Below are positions 6,599-16,103 of a stretch of DNA of 64,000 bases, piece after piece. The notes beneath the pieces were generated by a model. The model ran no database searches, was not told where the DNA came from, and saw only the letters and a list, made by a program, of their open reading frames with translations. Source of the DNA: CAVVEQ01 sp963747315 (lineage in GTDB: Bacteria > Chloroflexota > Anaerolineae > Anaerolineales > Anaerolineaceae); assembly GCA_963747315.1 (NCBI GenBank), contig CAVVEQ010000006.1, positions 124,001 to 188,000 on the forward strand, read 5' to 3'. The position numbers and the translations under genes were made by a program. Numbering within the stretch: the first letter of the stretch is position 1; the number at the start of each line of letters is the position of its first letter.

Positions 6599-8008
6599 CT
6601 ATTTGTTTTCTGCCGGGGTAGTATCCGCGGGGTTTACTGGCCGCGGTTTCAGGCTGCCGGTGAGCGGCAGCGCGGGAGGCTTACCCAGGGTGCCGGTGAC
6701 TGCCTTAGAGGGCTGCGCGAGCGCTTTTCCTGAAAGCGGTCCTGTTTGAAAAACCCGGTGCGCCGCGCTGGCCTGGGCTGCGCTGGAAGGCAGCCTGAAG
6801 GAGAATTTGCTGCCCATCCCCTCCACGCTTTCCACTGATATGGTTCCCCCATGCAGCTCCACCATTTCCTTCGCGATCGAAAGCCCCAATCCCACCCCGC
6901 CATGCTTGCGGGTGAGGTGTTTTTCCACCTGGTAAAACCGGGTGAAGATCTTATCCAGCTCTTCGGGTGGGATGCCGATGCCGTTATCCATGACCGTGAT
7001 CTTCACATATCCCGGCACCACCTCGCCCTTCACCTTCACCTTGCCGCCCTCGTTGGTGAAGGTCAGCGCATTCTGGATCAGGTTGCGCAGGGCGATGCCG
7101 ATCTTATCCATGTCGCCCTCAACCACCATATCCGAGCCGGGCAGGTCAAGGATAAGCCCGATCCGGCGGATTTCCGCCATCTCGCGGAAGGAATCGACAA
7201 TATCCTTCACCAGTGCCGTAACGCTCAGCCGCTGCCGGCGCAGCTCCGCCAGGTCGTGCTCCAGCGTGTCCGAATCGGAGAACTGCTCGATGATCTCCTT
7301 CATCCGGTTCGCGCTGGAGGCAATGACCATCAGGTCCTGTTTTTGATCCTCGCTAACCGTATCCATTAACAGCGAGGAGTGCCCCAGCACCAGCCCCAGG
7401 GGCGTGCGCAGCTCGTGGGAGACAATGGCCATAAAGTCGCTTTTCATGCGGTCAAGCTGCATCATCTTTTCATAAGCTGTCTGGGTTTCATCCAGCAGCC
7501 AGTTATTCTGGATGGCCACCGCCGCCTGGGCGGCAAGCGTCTCCACGATTGTCACATCCTCTTCGGTGTATTGGGCGTTGTTGCTCTTGTTGATGCACTC
7601 CATCACCCCGATCACCTCGCCCTTCGAGACGAGCGGCACAGCCAGGATGGAGGTGGTATTGTCGGTTAGCTGCTTATCCACCAGGCGAAAGATACGCTCG
7701 TCCTTTTCAGCGTGCTGGATGGCCATCGGTTGGCCATTGGTAAAAACCCAGCCAGCCACGCTTCTATCCAGCGGAACGTTGATGGTTTTTAGCGACTCCA
7801 TCATAAACCAGGGAGCCGCTAAAAATTTGAGGAAATTGTTCTCTTCATCCAGAACGAGGATTGAGCTTGATTCGCTGTAGGTAAGCTCGGCCGCGCTCTC
7901 GATGATGGAATGGAGCAAGGGCTCTAATTCTAAATTTGAGCTTAGATTTTTACAGATTTCCAGCAGACGTTCCAGCCGGCTGGTATAATCGGAGTACGCA
8001 ATTGGCAT
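6599..8008 (-). CDS. GAF-domain sensor histidine kinase
   Basis: About 469 aa, soluble (no membrane segment). Residues ~10-175 form a GAF domain (ILVLDEENNFLKFLAAP...GWVFTNGQPMAI...VPLVSKGEVIGVMECINK). HisKA follows with SHELRTPL, phospho-acceptor His near residue 198. The HATPase_c domain has N-box NLIQNALTFTNEGG, G1 DNGIGIPPEELD, F-box IFTRFYQVE and G2 GGVGLGLSIAKEMVELHGG. The last ~55 residues are a Pro/Thr/Ala-rich tail. The start is the ATG at 8008, 27 nt after an extended -10 box; the upstream in-frame ATG at 8089 has no ribosome site. No response regulator is adjacent, so the partner and signal are unknown. Confidence 0.85.
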   Translation of the reverse strand: MPIAYSDYTSRLERLLEICKNLSSNLELEPLLHSIIESAAELTYSESSSILVLDEENNFLKFLAAPWFMMESLKTINVPLDRSVAGWVFTNGQPMAIQHAEKDERIFRLVDKQLTDNTTSILAVPLVSKGEVIGVMECINKSNNAQYTEEDVTIVETLAAQAAVAIQNNWLLDETQTAYEKMMQLDRMKSDFMAIVSHELRTPLGLVLGHSSLLMDTVSEDQKQDLMVIASSANRMKEIIEQFSDSDTLEHDLAELRRQRLSVTALVKDIVDSFREMAEIRRIGLILDLPGSDMVVEGDMDKIGIALRNLIQNALTFTNEGGKVKVKGEVVPGYVKITVMDNGIGIPPEELDKIFTRFYQVEKHLTRKHGGVGLGLSIAKEMVELHGGTISVESVEGMGSKFSFRLPSSAAQASAAHRVFQTGPLSGKALAQPSKAVTGTLGKPPALPLTGSLKPRPVNPADTTPAENK

Positions 8009-8034
8009 GATTTTCCCGACTTTGGCTGAAATGA

Positions 8035-8040
8035 TTATAG
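8035..8040 (-). promoter_or_regulatory. Extended -10 promoter of the histidine kinase gene
   Basis: Minus strand TGCTATAAT is a perfect -10 with the upstream TGn extension, 27 nt before the ATG at 8008. The same ATGCTATAAT string occurs before the amino-acid-binding lipoprotein gene (59753-59758). Confidence 0.55.
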
Positions 8041-8108
8041 CATAGGCAGCTTTTAGAGGGATTCTCTCCGCCAGGGGCTTAAAAATCATCCAAGGAGACT
8101 TACCTGCA

Positions 8109-9200
8109 ATGGCTGAAAAGAAAAAAGTGCGCGTTGCAATTATCGGCGTGGGTAACTGCGCCTCCTCGCTCGTTCAGGGCGTCGAATTTTACAAGAATGC
8201 CAAGGATTCCGACCGGATCCCGGGTTTGATGCACGTCAACCTGGGCGGTTACCATATCCGCGACGTGGAATTCTCTGCCGCCATCGATATCGTCGATACC
8301 AAAGTGGGCAAGGATCTTTCTGAGGCGATTTTTTCCTACCCCAATAACACCTTCAAATTCTGCGATGTTCCCAAGATGGGCGTGCCGGTGGTGCGCGGAA
8401 TGACCCACGACGGCCTGGGCAAGTATCTATCCCAGATCCTCAAGAAAGCCCCCGGTCCCACCGCAGATATTGTCAAAATACTGAAAGACACCAAAACCGA
8501 TGTGGTGGTCAACTACCTCCCGGTCGGCTCCGAGATGGCCACCAAATGGTACGTGGAGCAGGTGCTGGAAGCCGGTTGCGCCTTCGTGAACGCCATCCCG
8601 GTGTTCATCGCCAGCTCGGAGTATTGGAACAAACGCTTCGAGGAACGCGGCCTGCCGATCATCGGCGACGATATCAAGAGCCAGGTGGGCGCCACCATCC
8701 TGCACCGCGTGCTCACCAGTTTGTTCGTCGATCGCGGCGTGCGCCTGGACCGCACCTACCAGCTCAATTTCGGCGGCAACACCGACTTCATGAACATGCT
8801 TGAACGCGAACGCCTGGAATCCAAGAAGATCTCCAAAACCGGCGCAGTCACCAGCATGCTCCCGTATAAACTCGACCCCGATAATGTGCACGTGGGACCC
8901 TCGGATTACGTTCCCTGGCTCACCGACCGCAAGTGGTGCTACGTCCGCATGGAAGGCACCACCTTCGGCGAAGTGCCCCTCAACCTGGAAGCCAAGCTGG
9001 AAGTGTGGGATTCCCCCAACTCTGCCGGGGTGATCATCGACGCAGTTCGCTGCGCCAAGCTGGGCCTCGATCGCGGACTGAAGGGACAACTGATCGCACC
9101 CTCCTCGTACTTCATGAAAACCCCTCCCAAGCAGTTCAAGGATAATATCTGCCGCGAGATGACCGAAGCCTTCATCCAGGGCGAGGAAAAGAAAGAATAA
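8109..9200 (+). CDS. ino1: Myo-inositol-1-phosphate synthase (mycobacterial/archaeal type)
   Basis: A 363-aa cytoplasmic enzyme that converts D-glucose 6-phosphate to 1D-myo-inositol 3-phosphate using NAD, the first step to phosphatidylinositol or inositol solutes. The N-terminal Rossmann motif is VAIIGVGNCASSLVQG. Family blocks include VVVNYLPVGSEMATKWY, GDDIKSQVGATILHR, LNFGGNTDFMNML and APSSYFMKTPPKQ. Length matches the short prokaryotic form. AAGGAG precedes the ATG by 11 nt. A strong terminator follows at once, so it is probably monocistronic. It is divergent from the histidine kinase. Confidence 0.92.
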   Translation: MAEKKKVRVAIIGVGNCASSLVQGVEFYKNAKDSDRIPGLMHVNLGGYHIRDVEFSAAIDIVDTKVGKDLSEAIFSYPNNTFKFCDVPKMGVPVVRGMTHDGLGKYLSQILKKAPGPTADIVKILKDTKTDVVVNYLPVGSEMATKWYVEQVLEAGCAFVNAIPVFIASSEYWNKRFEERGLPIIGDDIKSQVGATILHRVLTSLFVDRGVRLDRTYQLNFGGNTDFMNMLERERLESKKISKTGAVTSMLPYKLDPDNVHVGPSDYVPWLTDRKWCYVRMEGTTFGEVPLNLEAKLEVWDSPNSAGVIIDAVRCAKLGLDRGLKGQLIAPSSYFMKTPPKQFKDNICREMTEAFIQGEEKKE

Positions 9201-9224
9201 TCAGTAGCATTCTTGAAGTAAATG

Positions 9225-9259
9225 AAACCGGGGAGGGTTAACCTCTCCGGTTGTTTTTT
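9225..9259 (+). terminator. Terminator of ino1
   Basis: AACCGGGGAGG/CCTCTCCGGTT stem (one G-T pair) with GTTA loop and a six-T run, ending 25 nt after the stop codon. Confidence 0.88.
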
Positions 9260-9296
9260 CCTCCCCCATTGCATGAATCTTGCACCTCTTTCCCTG

Positions 9297-9653
9297 ATGG
9301 ATGCCCCTACCTGCCCTTTCTGCCGGATTATCCGCGGCGAGTTGCCTGCGGAGATCCTTTTCCGGGACGATTCGCTTATCTGCTTACAGGATGCCCACCC
9401 GGTCACTCCCGTGCACATCCTGGTGGTGCCGCTGGAGCACATCGAATCCATGAATGCCGCCATGCCCCGCCACCAAAACCTGATCGGGCACATGCTTCTC
9501 ACCGCCCGCCGCCTTGCCGCCGAAGCCGGGCTCCAAGCTGACGGGTACCGATTGGTGATCAACACCGGTCCGGATGCCGGACAATCGGTCTTTCACCTCC
9601 ACCTGCATGTGATCGGTGGCAGGCATATGCCTTTTCGATTTGATCCGCAATGA
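9297..9653 (+). CDS. HIT-family nucleotide-binding hydrolase
   Basis: About 118 aa. It opens CPFCRIIRGELPAEILFRDD, the usual HIT start with a CxxC zinc-type pair, and carries the catalytic histidine triad QSVFHLHLHVIGG. HIT proteins hydrolyse nucleoside phosphoramidates or related AMP-lysine/AMP-NH2 bonds. An upstream in-frame ATG at 9222 is inside the ino1 terminator and is rejected; the ATG at 9297 fits family length (9273 is possible). The stop overlaps the next start (ATGA), so it heads the operon of three LysM-M23 genes. Confidence 0.85.
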   Translation: MDAPTCPFCRIIRGELPAEILFRDDSLICLQDAHPVTPVHILVVPLEHIESMNAAMPRHQNLIGHMLLTARRLAAEAGLQADGYRLVINTGPDAGQSVFHLHLHVIGGRHMPFRFDPQ

Positions 9654-11180
9654 TTAATAAACGGGTGCCCAATTCACTGGTTTTCATCTCTGCCATAGCG
9701 GTACTCCTCAGCGGTTGCATGCGCCTCCAAACGCCGCAGCACCCGGATGAGTTGAATCCCGTTGACAGTAGTCCATTGGTCACACAAACCCCTGATCTTT
9801 CCGCCTACCGTCTGCCCACCCGCGTACCGGGTTCACCGCTTCTCAGCCCTTCGCCGGACGCGGAGCGGGTTCTGCCCCCTATGAGGAGTGATTACACCCA
9901 GCACATCGTGCAATACGGGGATACGCTCAACGCCATCGCGCTCTACTTTGGAGTGGACGTAAACGCGCTTATCGAGGCTAACCAGCCGATGGATCCTGAA
10001 ATGCTTGAAGTCGGCCGCCTGCTGCAGATCCCCCCTCCCGTTCCGGTGCAGGATGCCCCCGATTTCAAGATCATCCCCGATTCGGAACTGGTTTTTAGCC
10101 CCTCATCGCTTGGATTCGATATCGCGGGCTTTATCCAACAGCGGGGAGGTTACCTCGCCCGCTATACCGAGGAAGTGGATAACGCGGTGCTGAATGGCGC
10201 GGAGATCGTGGAACGCGTCAGCCGGGAGAATTCGGTCAACCCCCGTTTCCTGCTGGCTCTTCTGGATTACCAAAGCGGCTGGGTATCTTCGCTCTCTCCC
10301 GCGGGTGAAACCCTGGAATACCCCCTGCGCTATTTTCATCCCGCCTATAAAGGGTTATTCCTGCAGCTTTCCCAGGCCGCCAACGAGTTGAACCGCGGAT
10401 ATTACCTGTGGCGCATCAACGGCCTTTCCCATTACGTCCTTGCCGATGGCAGCGTCGTGCGTGCCACCCCGGAGATCAACGCTGCCACTGCCGGAATTCA
10501 GCTAGCCCTGGGCCGCCTGGCCGGGCTGGATGCCTGGAACCGGGCGTCAAAGCGGGTGGCATCGATCAGGCTTATCTCCGATCTATTCGGATTTCCTTTC
10601 GATTATTCCTTTGAACCCTTACTGCCGCCTGGATCTTTCCCAACCAACCATGCAGCTACCATTCGAGCCGGGAAAAGTTTGGTCTTTCACCAGCGGTCCG
10701 CACGGCGGCTGGGGGGATGGCGCTGCCTGGGCTGCCCTGGATTTTGCCCCGCCCGGCAATGCCCTGGGCTGCGTGCCAAGCGAGGAATGGGTTACCGCCG
10801 TTGCCGATGGTTTGGTAACTCGCGCGCAGGATGGTCTGGTGATCCAGGACCTGGATGGCGACGGGTACGAGCAAACCGGCTGGACGGTGGTTTACATGCA
10901 CGTCGAATCCCGCGACCGGGTGGCACAGGGAACGATGGTGAAAGCCGGAGAGAGGATCGGGCACCCTTCCTGCGAAGGCGGTTTTTCGAACGGAACGCAT
11001 GTTCATCTTGCCCGGCGTTATAATGGCGAGTGGATTTCAGCCGATGGCTCCCTGCCCTTCAACCTGGATGGATGGATCTCCAGCGGGACAGGGGTTCAGT
11101 ATGACGGTTACCTCGTAAAAGAAAATTTATCTGTGGAAGCCTGGGATGCGCGATTACCGGAAAACCAGATCCAGCGCTGA
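9650..11180 (+). CDS. LysM-M23 peptidase lipoprotein, paralog 1 (one frame break)
   Basis: About 509 aa after repair. Lipoprotein signal ends LLSGC. A LysM domain spans ~residues 85-127 (HIVQYGDTLNAIALYFGVDV...). A middle domain conserved in all three paralogs follows (FSPSSLGFDIAGFIQQRGGYL...NPRFLLALLDYQSGWV). The C-terminal M23-like domain has FTSGPHGGWGDGAAWAALDFAPP, SCEGGFSNGTHVHLARRYNGEW. The open frame breaks between 10630 and 10650: EPLLPPG in the first frame continues as QPTMQLPFEPGKVWSF in the +1 frame, fitted by removing one base. Probable zinc endopeptidase acting on wall peptide; activity unproven. Confidence 0.78.
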
Positions 11181-12780
11181 TCTGCTGGCGTTGACCATTC
11201 CCCTGCTGGTGGTATTTCTGAGCCAGCTTGCCTGTTCGCGCAGTTATTACAGCGCGGCAGATCTAACTGCCACCGTCGAGGCTGACCCGCTGCACGCAAC
11301 CGCCACACTTCAGCCCACGGAAACGGACACCCCTGCCCCAACCCTCCCGCCCCCAACGCGCACCCAACCACCACCAACCGCCACATCCACCGCGCTACCG
11401 CCCACATCGCCAGCTCCGGCTTCATCCCCAACGGAAGAGCCTGCTGCGGGTACCCCCACCCCGGTACCGCCCATCGTCTATTACACCCAATCCGGCGATA
11501 CCCTGCCCTCCATCGCCTTTCGCTTCGGGGTGGATGCAAATTCGATCACTTCTCCTCAGGCCTTTTCCCCCACCGAGCTGCTTCAACCCGGCACCCTGCT
11601 GGTGATCCCCAGTGTCCTGACGGATACCGGCCCGGATGGTATTGCCATGCCGGATAGCGAGGTGGTGTTCTCCCCCTCTGCGCTCGATTTCGACACCAGG
11701 GGCTTCGTAGAAAATGCCGGGGGGTACCTTTCCAACTACCGCGAATACCTTGTAACCGGTTGGCAGACAGGTGCCCAGATCATCGACCGGGTGGCCATCG
11801 AAAACTCCATCAACCCGCGTCTGTTGCTGGCCATTCTTGAATACAAGAGTCACTGGGTTTACGGCACCCCGGATAGCCTTTCGAAGACCGATTACCCCAT
11901 GGGGTATGTGGACTTTAATAAAAAGGGGCTCTACCAGCAGCTGTCCTGGGCTGTCTCGCAGCTCTCGGTCGGATATTACGACTGGCGGGGCGGATTCTTG
12001 AATGATGTCACCCTGCAGGAAGGCGATCGAGTTCGGATATCCCCTGAATTGAATGCTGGCACAGTTGCCTTGCAGTACCTGTTTTCCCGCATCAACGATG
12101 ACCGCAACCGCTGGGTGGAATCACTTTACGGTCAAAAGAGCCTTCCGGAATTATACAAACGTATGTTTGGCGATCCGTGGGCCAGGGCGCAGACGGTGGA
12201 ACCGTTATACCCCCCCAACCTTGTGCAACCTGTGCTGGAGCTGCCCTTCCTCCCCGGCCGCACCTGGAGCTTCACCGGAGGACCGCATTCCGCCTGGGGT
12301 CCCGATGGCGCCCGGGCTGCACTCGATTTTGCCCCTCCCGCCAGCATATCCGGCTGCGCAACCTCGGAGGATTGGGTCACCGCTGCTGCACCTGGCCAGG
12401 TGATTCGCTCCGAGGGCGGTCAGGTGGTTGTGGATATGGACGGAGATGGGCGGGAACAAACCGGCTGGAGCATGCTCTACCTGCATGTTTCATCCCGCGA
12501 TCGCATTCCGAAAGGATCATTCGTAAATACCGGGGACCGTCTCGGGCACCCCTCCTGTGAAGGCGGGATCGTCACCGGTACGCACGTGCACGTTGCCCGC
12601 AAGTACAACGGCGAGTGGATCCTTGCCGATGGACCGTTACCATTTGATCTCAGCGGGTGGATCGCTCACGCTGGTTCTAAGATCTATGAGGGCACAATGA
12701 CCCGCGAAGGTTTGGTATCAGTGGCGCAACCCAACGGTTCTCATGATTCCCTCATTCATCACGACGAAGAAATCCCTTAA
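11146..12780 (+). CDS. LysM-M23 peptidase lipoprotein, paralog 2
   Basis: A 544-aa intact homologue. An N-terminal hydrophobic segment ends SQLAC; a long Thr/Pro linker (~residues 45-110) then leads to LysM (YYTQSGDTLPSIAFRFGVDA). The shared middle domain follows (FDTRGFVENAGGYLSNYREYL...INPRLLLAILEYKSHWVYG), then M23-like FTGGPHSAWGPDGARAALDFAPP and SCEGGIVTGTHVHVARKYNGEW. Its start lies 35 nt inside the 3' end of paralog 1, so expression is probably coupled. Extracellular wall-remodelling role is inferred from domains. Confidence 0.85.
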   Translation: MRDYRKTRSSADLLALTIPLLVVFLSQLACSRSYYSAADLTATVEADPLHATATLQPTETDTPAPTLPPPTRTQPPPTATSTALPPTSPAPASSPTEEPAAGTPTPVPPIVYYTQSGDTLPSIAFRFGVDANSITSPQAFSPTELLQPGTLLVIPSVLTDTGPDGIAMPDSEVVFSPSALDFDTRGFVENAGGYLSNYREYLVTGWQTGAQIIDRVAIENSINPRLLLAILEYKSHWVYGTPDSLSKTDYPMGYVDFNKKGLYQQLSWAVSQLSVGYYDWRGGFLNDVTLQEGDRVRISPELNAGTVALQYLFSRINDDRNRWVESLYGQKSLPELYKRMFGDPWARAQTVEPLYPPNLVQPVLELPFLPGRTWSFTGGPHSAWGPDGARAALDFAPPASISGCATSEDWVTAAAPGQVIRSEGGQVVVDMDGDGREQTGWSMLYLHVSSRDRIPKGSFVNTGDRLGHPSCEGGIVTGTHVHVARKYNGEWILADGPLPFDLSGWIAHAGSKIYEGTMTREGLVSVAQPNGSHDSLIHHDEEIP

Positions 12781-12789
12781 AATTATCCC

Positions 12790-14271
12790 GTGGCACATAC
12801 CCGCACGATACCGATAAGAGTTTCTTTCTTCTTGATCCTCCTCGCGGGGATCATTTCTGCCTGCCAGCCTCAAAAAGAGGGCACGCTGCTTCTCGAGCTT
12901 ACCCCCGGCACACCCACCCCTGCTGCTTGGCTGCCCACGCCAATGCCCACCCGTCCCCTCTATGAACCCGGCGAATTGGTGGATTACACCGCCCAGCCCG
13001 GCGATACCCTCCCCGCGGTGGCTGCACATTTCAACACATCCGAAGCCGAGATCCGCGAAGCAAACCCGGTTCTGCCCAGGCGGGTGACCACCCTGCCATA
13101 TGGATTGCCAATGCGCATCCCGATCTATTACCAATCCCTGTGGGGTAGCCCTTTCCAGATCCTGCCGGATAACCTTTTCGTTAATGGACCCTCCGATATT
13201 GGATTCGACACCCGGGAATTTATCAATCAACAGCCAGGGTGGTTGAAAAACCATCGGGAATATGCCGGGGGTCGGTGGCGTACTGGTGCGGAATATATAG
13301 ATAATATCGCCACCAAATTCAGCATCAGCCCCCGGTTACTGCTGGTGATCCTGGAGTACCAGACCGGAGCGCTCAGCGACCCTAATGGGCCTCCAGGTGG
13401 TGAATATCCCCTCGGGTACGAGGATATGTACCATAAAGGGTTGAATAACCAGTTTGTCTGGGCAGCCAATTCACTTAATAACGGCTTCTATGGATGGCGA
13501 ACAGGTGATCTGCGCCAATTCACCCGGCTGGATGGCACCCTGGAGGTACCTGACCCCTGGCAAAACGCTGCGACAGTGGGACTGCAGTATTATCTTTCAC
13601 AGGTTCTCGATCATGACGCGTATCTTCGTGCCATCAGTAGCGAAGGTCTCCAGAAAACTTATACCTCACTGTTTGGTGACCCTTGGGAAGCCTTCTACGC
13701 AGCGATCCCCGGCAGCCTCGAACAACCCCCCCTTCGGCTGCCTTTCTCTGAGGGCTCTTCCTGGACTTTCACTGGTGGACCGCATACCGGTTGGGGAACT
13801 GGGGAACCGCTTTCCGCCCTCGATTTTGCTCCTCCCAATGTTGTGAAAGGCTGCCAGGAATCTGCGGAATGGTCCACCGCAGTGGCAGATGGTGTGGTTG
13901 CCCGATCTGAACCGGCAATTGTCGTTCTGGATCTGGATGGGGATGGAGATGAACGTACAGGGTGGAATATCTTCTACCTGCACCTGGCCAGTTCTGATCA
14001 GCAATTCGAAGGAGCCCGACTAAAAACCGGTGACCCGGTGGGTAGACCTTCCTGCGAAGGCGGTGACGCCACCGGCTCCCATGTGCACATCGCGCGTAAA
14101 TATAATGGCGAATGGATCCCCGCAGGTGGAGCTCTGCCCTTCGATTTGGAAGGCTGGGTCGCTCGAAATGGCGATGCTCCCTATGAAGGATTTCTTCAGA
14201 AGCAGGAGAAAGTTGTCACTGCCTGCGTTTGCTCCAACACGGAATCCCGGATAACTGCAGGAATTCGATGA
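12790..14271 (+). CDS. LysM-M23 peptidase lipoprotein, paralog 3 (GTG start)
   Basis: A 493-aa homologue beginning at a GTG 10 nt after paralog 2. Signal ends AGIISAC. LysM (VDYTAQPGDTLPAVAAHFNTSEA) is followed by the same middle domain (FDTREFINQQPGWLKNHREYA...ISPRLLLVILEYQTG) and the M23-like end (FTGGPHTGWGTGEPLSALDFAPP, SCEGGDATGSHVHIARKYNGEW). Middle-domain and M23 motifs align end to end with paralogs 1 and 2, indicating two successive tandem duplications. The stop overlaps the next ATG. Confidence 0.85.
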   Translation: MAHTRTIPIRVSFFLILLAGIISACQPQKEGTLLLELTPGTPTPAAWLPTPMPTRPLYEPGELVDYTAQPGDTLPAVAAHFNTSEAEIREANPVLPRRVTTLPYGLPMRIPIYYQSLWGSPFQILPDNLFVNGPSDIGFDTREFINQQPGWLKNHREYAGGRWRTGAEYIDNIATKFSISPRLLLVILEYQTGALSDPNGPPGGEYPLGYEDMYHKGLNNQFVWAANSLNNGFYGWRTGDLRQFTRLDGTLEVPDPWQNAATVGLQYYLSQVLDHDAYLRAISSEGLQKTYTSLFGDPWEAFYAAIPGSLEQPPLRLPFSEGSSWTFTGGPHTGWGTGEPLSALDFAPPNVVKGCQESAEWSTAVADGVVARSEPAIVVLDLDGDGDERTGWNIFYLHLASSDQQFEGARLKTGDPVGRPSCEGGDATGSHVHIARKYNGEWIPAGGALPFDLEGWVARNGDAPYEGFLQKQEKVVTACVCSNTESRITAGIR

Positions 14272-15653
14272 CCGCATCCAAGAATAACACCAACCCGGTT
14301 AAGCGCCCTGCTGGAATGGCTGCATTCGTATTGATCTGGTTCGGCCAAGTCATTTCACTGATGGGCAGCGCCATGAGCGGCTTTGCCATAACCGTTTGGG
14401 CCTGGCAGGAATATAACTCTGCCACGGTTTTGGCGATCGTTGGGGTCTGCACCTGGGTTCCGGGATTGATCTTTGGTCCGTTCGCCGGAGCCCTGGTGGA
14501 CCGTTGGAATCGCAAGCTGGTGATGATGCTCTCTGACCTGGTTTCCGGGTTGACAACGGTTGGTATCCTGATCATTTATCTCAATGGGAACCTGGAGATC
14601 TGGCAGCTGTGTGTGGCGGGGGCGATCTCTGGGGTCTTCCAGGCCTTCCAATGGCCGGCGTATTCCGCGGCAATCTCCGTAATGATCCCTAAAAAACATT
14701 TCGCCCGTGCCAGCGGAATGATGTCTATGGCGGAATGGGGGTCAGGCATCCTCGCGCCTGTTCTGGCTGGCGCGCTCATTGTAACTATCGGGCTGCAGGG
14801 GATTCTGCTGATCGATATCATCACTTTCATTTTCGCTGTTTCCACCCTTTTATTCATTTATATCCCCCCTACACCCGTTTCGGCGGAGGGCGAGCAGGTC
14901 CCCGAGAACCTCTGGCAGGAAGCCCTGTTCGGGTTTAAATACATTTATCAAAAAACTAGCTTGTTCCTACTTCAATTGATCTTCGCAGCTGGAAACCTGA
15001 TGGCAAGCTGGTGTGCAATCCTGATTGCACCGTTGATCCTCTCCAAAACAAATAACAACTCCACGACATTCGGGTTGGTGGAATCAGCCGGAGCACTCGG
15101 CGGGATCGTTGGCAGCAGCGTTATTACCGCCTGGGGAGGCCCAAAGAAGAAGATCATAGGAGTTCTGGCCGGCTGGGCTTTGTGTGGTTTCGCCGGCTAT
15201 TTCATCCTCGGGTTGGGGAAAAGCCTCCCCTTCTGGCTTATCGGTTCTTTCTTTGGCTCATTCTTCGGACCGGTGATCAACAGTTCAAACCAGGCCATCT
15301 GGCAATCCAAAGTTCCACCGGATATTCAGGGCAAGGTTTTTTCCGTGCGCCGGATCATCGCCCAGATGACCGGTCCGGTAGGGATATTGCTTGCCGGACC
15401 CCTGGCAGACCGCGTTTTTGAGCCCGCCATGCAGACTAACTCCACATTATCCGCGATCTTTGGTCCATATTTTGGGGATTCCGCCGGCTCAGGGATCGCC
15501 TTGATGATAGCCCTCGCCGGACTGATCATTGGCCTGGTGGGCATTTCGGGATTTTTCATCGACCGCGTCTACCGGGTGGAAACCCTTCTGCCCGATTTCG
15601 ATGAATCGATAAAAAAAGACCCTGCCGGTGAAGCAATCGCGGCAGGGTCCTGA
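14268..15653 (+). CDS. MFS exporter (EntS/MFS_3-like)
   Basis: About 461 aa with twelve predicted membrane helices. Blocks typical of the EntS/multidrug-like MFS_3 group include ALVDRWNRKLVMMLSDLVSGL after TM2 and FQAFQWPAYSAAISVMIPKKHFARASGMMSM. The ATG at 14268 overlaps the preceding stop (ATGA) and has AGGA six nt upstream. Substrate is unknown; the group exports siderophores, drugs or lipids. The minus-strand terminator for osmC is embedded in its last 45 bp. Confidence 0.8.
   Translation: MTASKNNTNPVKRPAGMAAFVLIWFGQVISLMGSAMSGFAITVWAWQEYNSATVLAIVGVCTWVPGLIFGPFAGALVDRWNRKLVMMLSDLVSGLTTVGILIIYLNGNLEIWQLCVAGAISGVFQAFQWPAYSAAISVMIPKKHFARASGMMSMAEWGSGILAPVLAGALIVTIGLQGILLIDIITFIFAVSTLLFIYIPPTPVSAEGEQVPENLWQEALFGFKYIYQKTSLFLLQLIFAAGNLMASWCAILIAPLILSKTNNNSTTFGLVESAGALGGIVGSSVITAWGGPKKKIIGVLAGWALCGFAGYFILGLGKSLPFWLIGSFFGSFFGPVINSSNQAIWQSKVPPDIQGKVFSVRRIIAQMTGPVGILLAGPLADRVFEPAMQTNSTLSAIFGPYFGDSAGSGIALMIALAGLIIGLVGISGFFIDRVYRVETLLPDFDESIKKDPAGEAIAAGS
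15611..15649 (-). terminator. Terminator of osmC, inside the 3' end of the convergent MFS gene
   Basis: Perfect 10-bp stem GACCCTGCCG/CGGCAGGGTC, 12-nt loop, and a seven-T run on the minus strand (15617-15611). The hairpin is also coding for the MFS C-terminus. Confidence 0.85.
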
Positions 15654-15666
15654 GACTCTATTTCTT

Positions 15667-16083
15667 CTAATCCTCTTTGATGGTTATCCGGCTTTCGATG
15701 GGGACCGCCTGGCGCAGCATCGCCTGGGCGGAGCAGTAACGGGTTTCAGAAAGGTTCACCGCCTTCTCCACCGCGATGCGGTCGATATTCTTCCCGGTAA
15801 CGATATATTCAAGAGAAATACTGGTGAACACTTTGGGATGTTCTTCCGCCCGTTCCGCGTGCACTTTGACCTCGAACTTCGACACTTCCTGTTTCATTTT
15901 CTGGAGGATGGAGATCACATCCATGGCAGTGCAGCCTCCAAGACTTACCGCCATTAATTCAAGCGGGCGAAACCCTTTGCCCTCGCCGCCAACTGCCGCA
16001 AAACCATCCAGGGGTACGATAAAGCCGCTATCCGAGGTACCATCAAAAGCAAGACCGCTCTTCCAGGTTACTTTGGCATCCAT
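15667..16083 (-). CDS. OsmC/Ohr-family hydroperoxide reductase
   Basis: A 138-aa cytoplasmic protein with FRPLELMAVSLGGCTAMDVISIL, containing the peroxidatic-type Cys, and RYCSAQAMLRQAVPIESRI, containing the second Cys. These pair in OsmC enzymes, which reduce organic hydroperoxides using a thiol partner. GGAGG lies before the ATG. It begins 20 nt after the stop of the selenocysteine-candidate disulfide oxidoreductase on the same strand, so the two are probably co-transcribed and that protein is a plausible reductant (inference). Confidence 0.88.
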   Translation of the reverse strand: MDAKVTWKSGLAFDGTSDSGFIVPLDGFAAVGGEGKGFRPLELMAVSLGGCTAMDVISILQKMKQEVSKFEVKVHAERAEEHPKVFTSISLEYIVTGKNIDRIAVEKAVNLSETRYCSAQAMLRQAVPIESRITIKED

Positions 16084-16103
16084 ACGCTTTCCTCCTTCGG
16101 TTT

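Noticed and set aside
9222..9296. Longer N-terminus for the HIT protein
   Set aside because: The upstream start lies inside the ino1 terminator and the added residues do not resemble the family.
9650..11180. Programmed ribosomal frameshifting in the LysM-M23 gene and other broken genes
   Set aside because: No shared slippery heptamer or pseudoknot is seen, the paralogs need no shift, and many unrelated genes show the same one-base excess.
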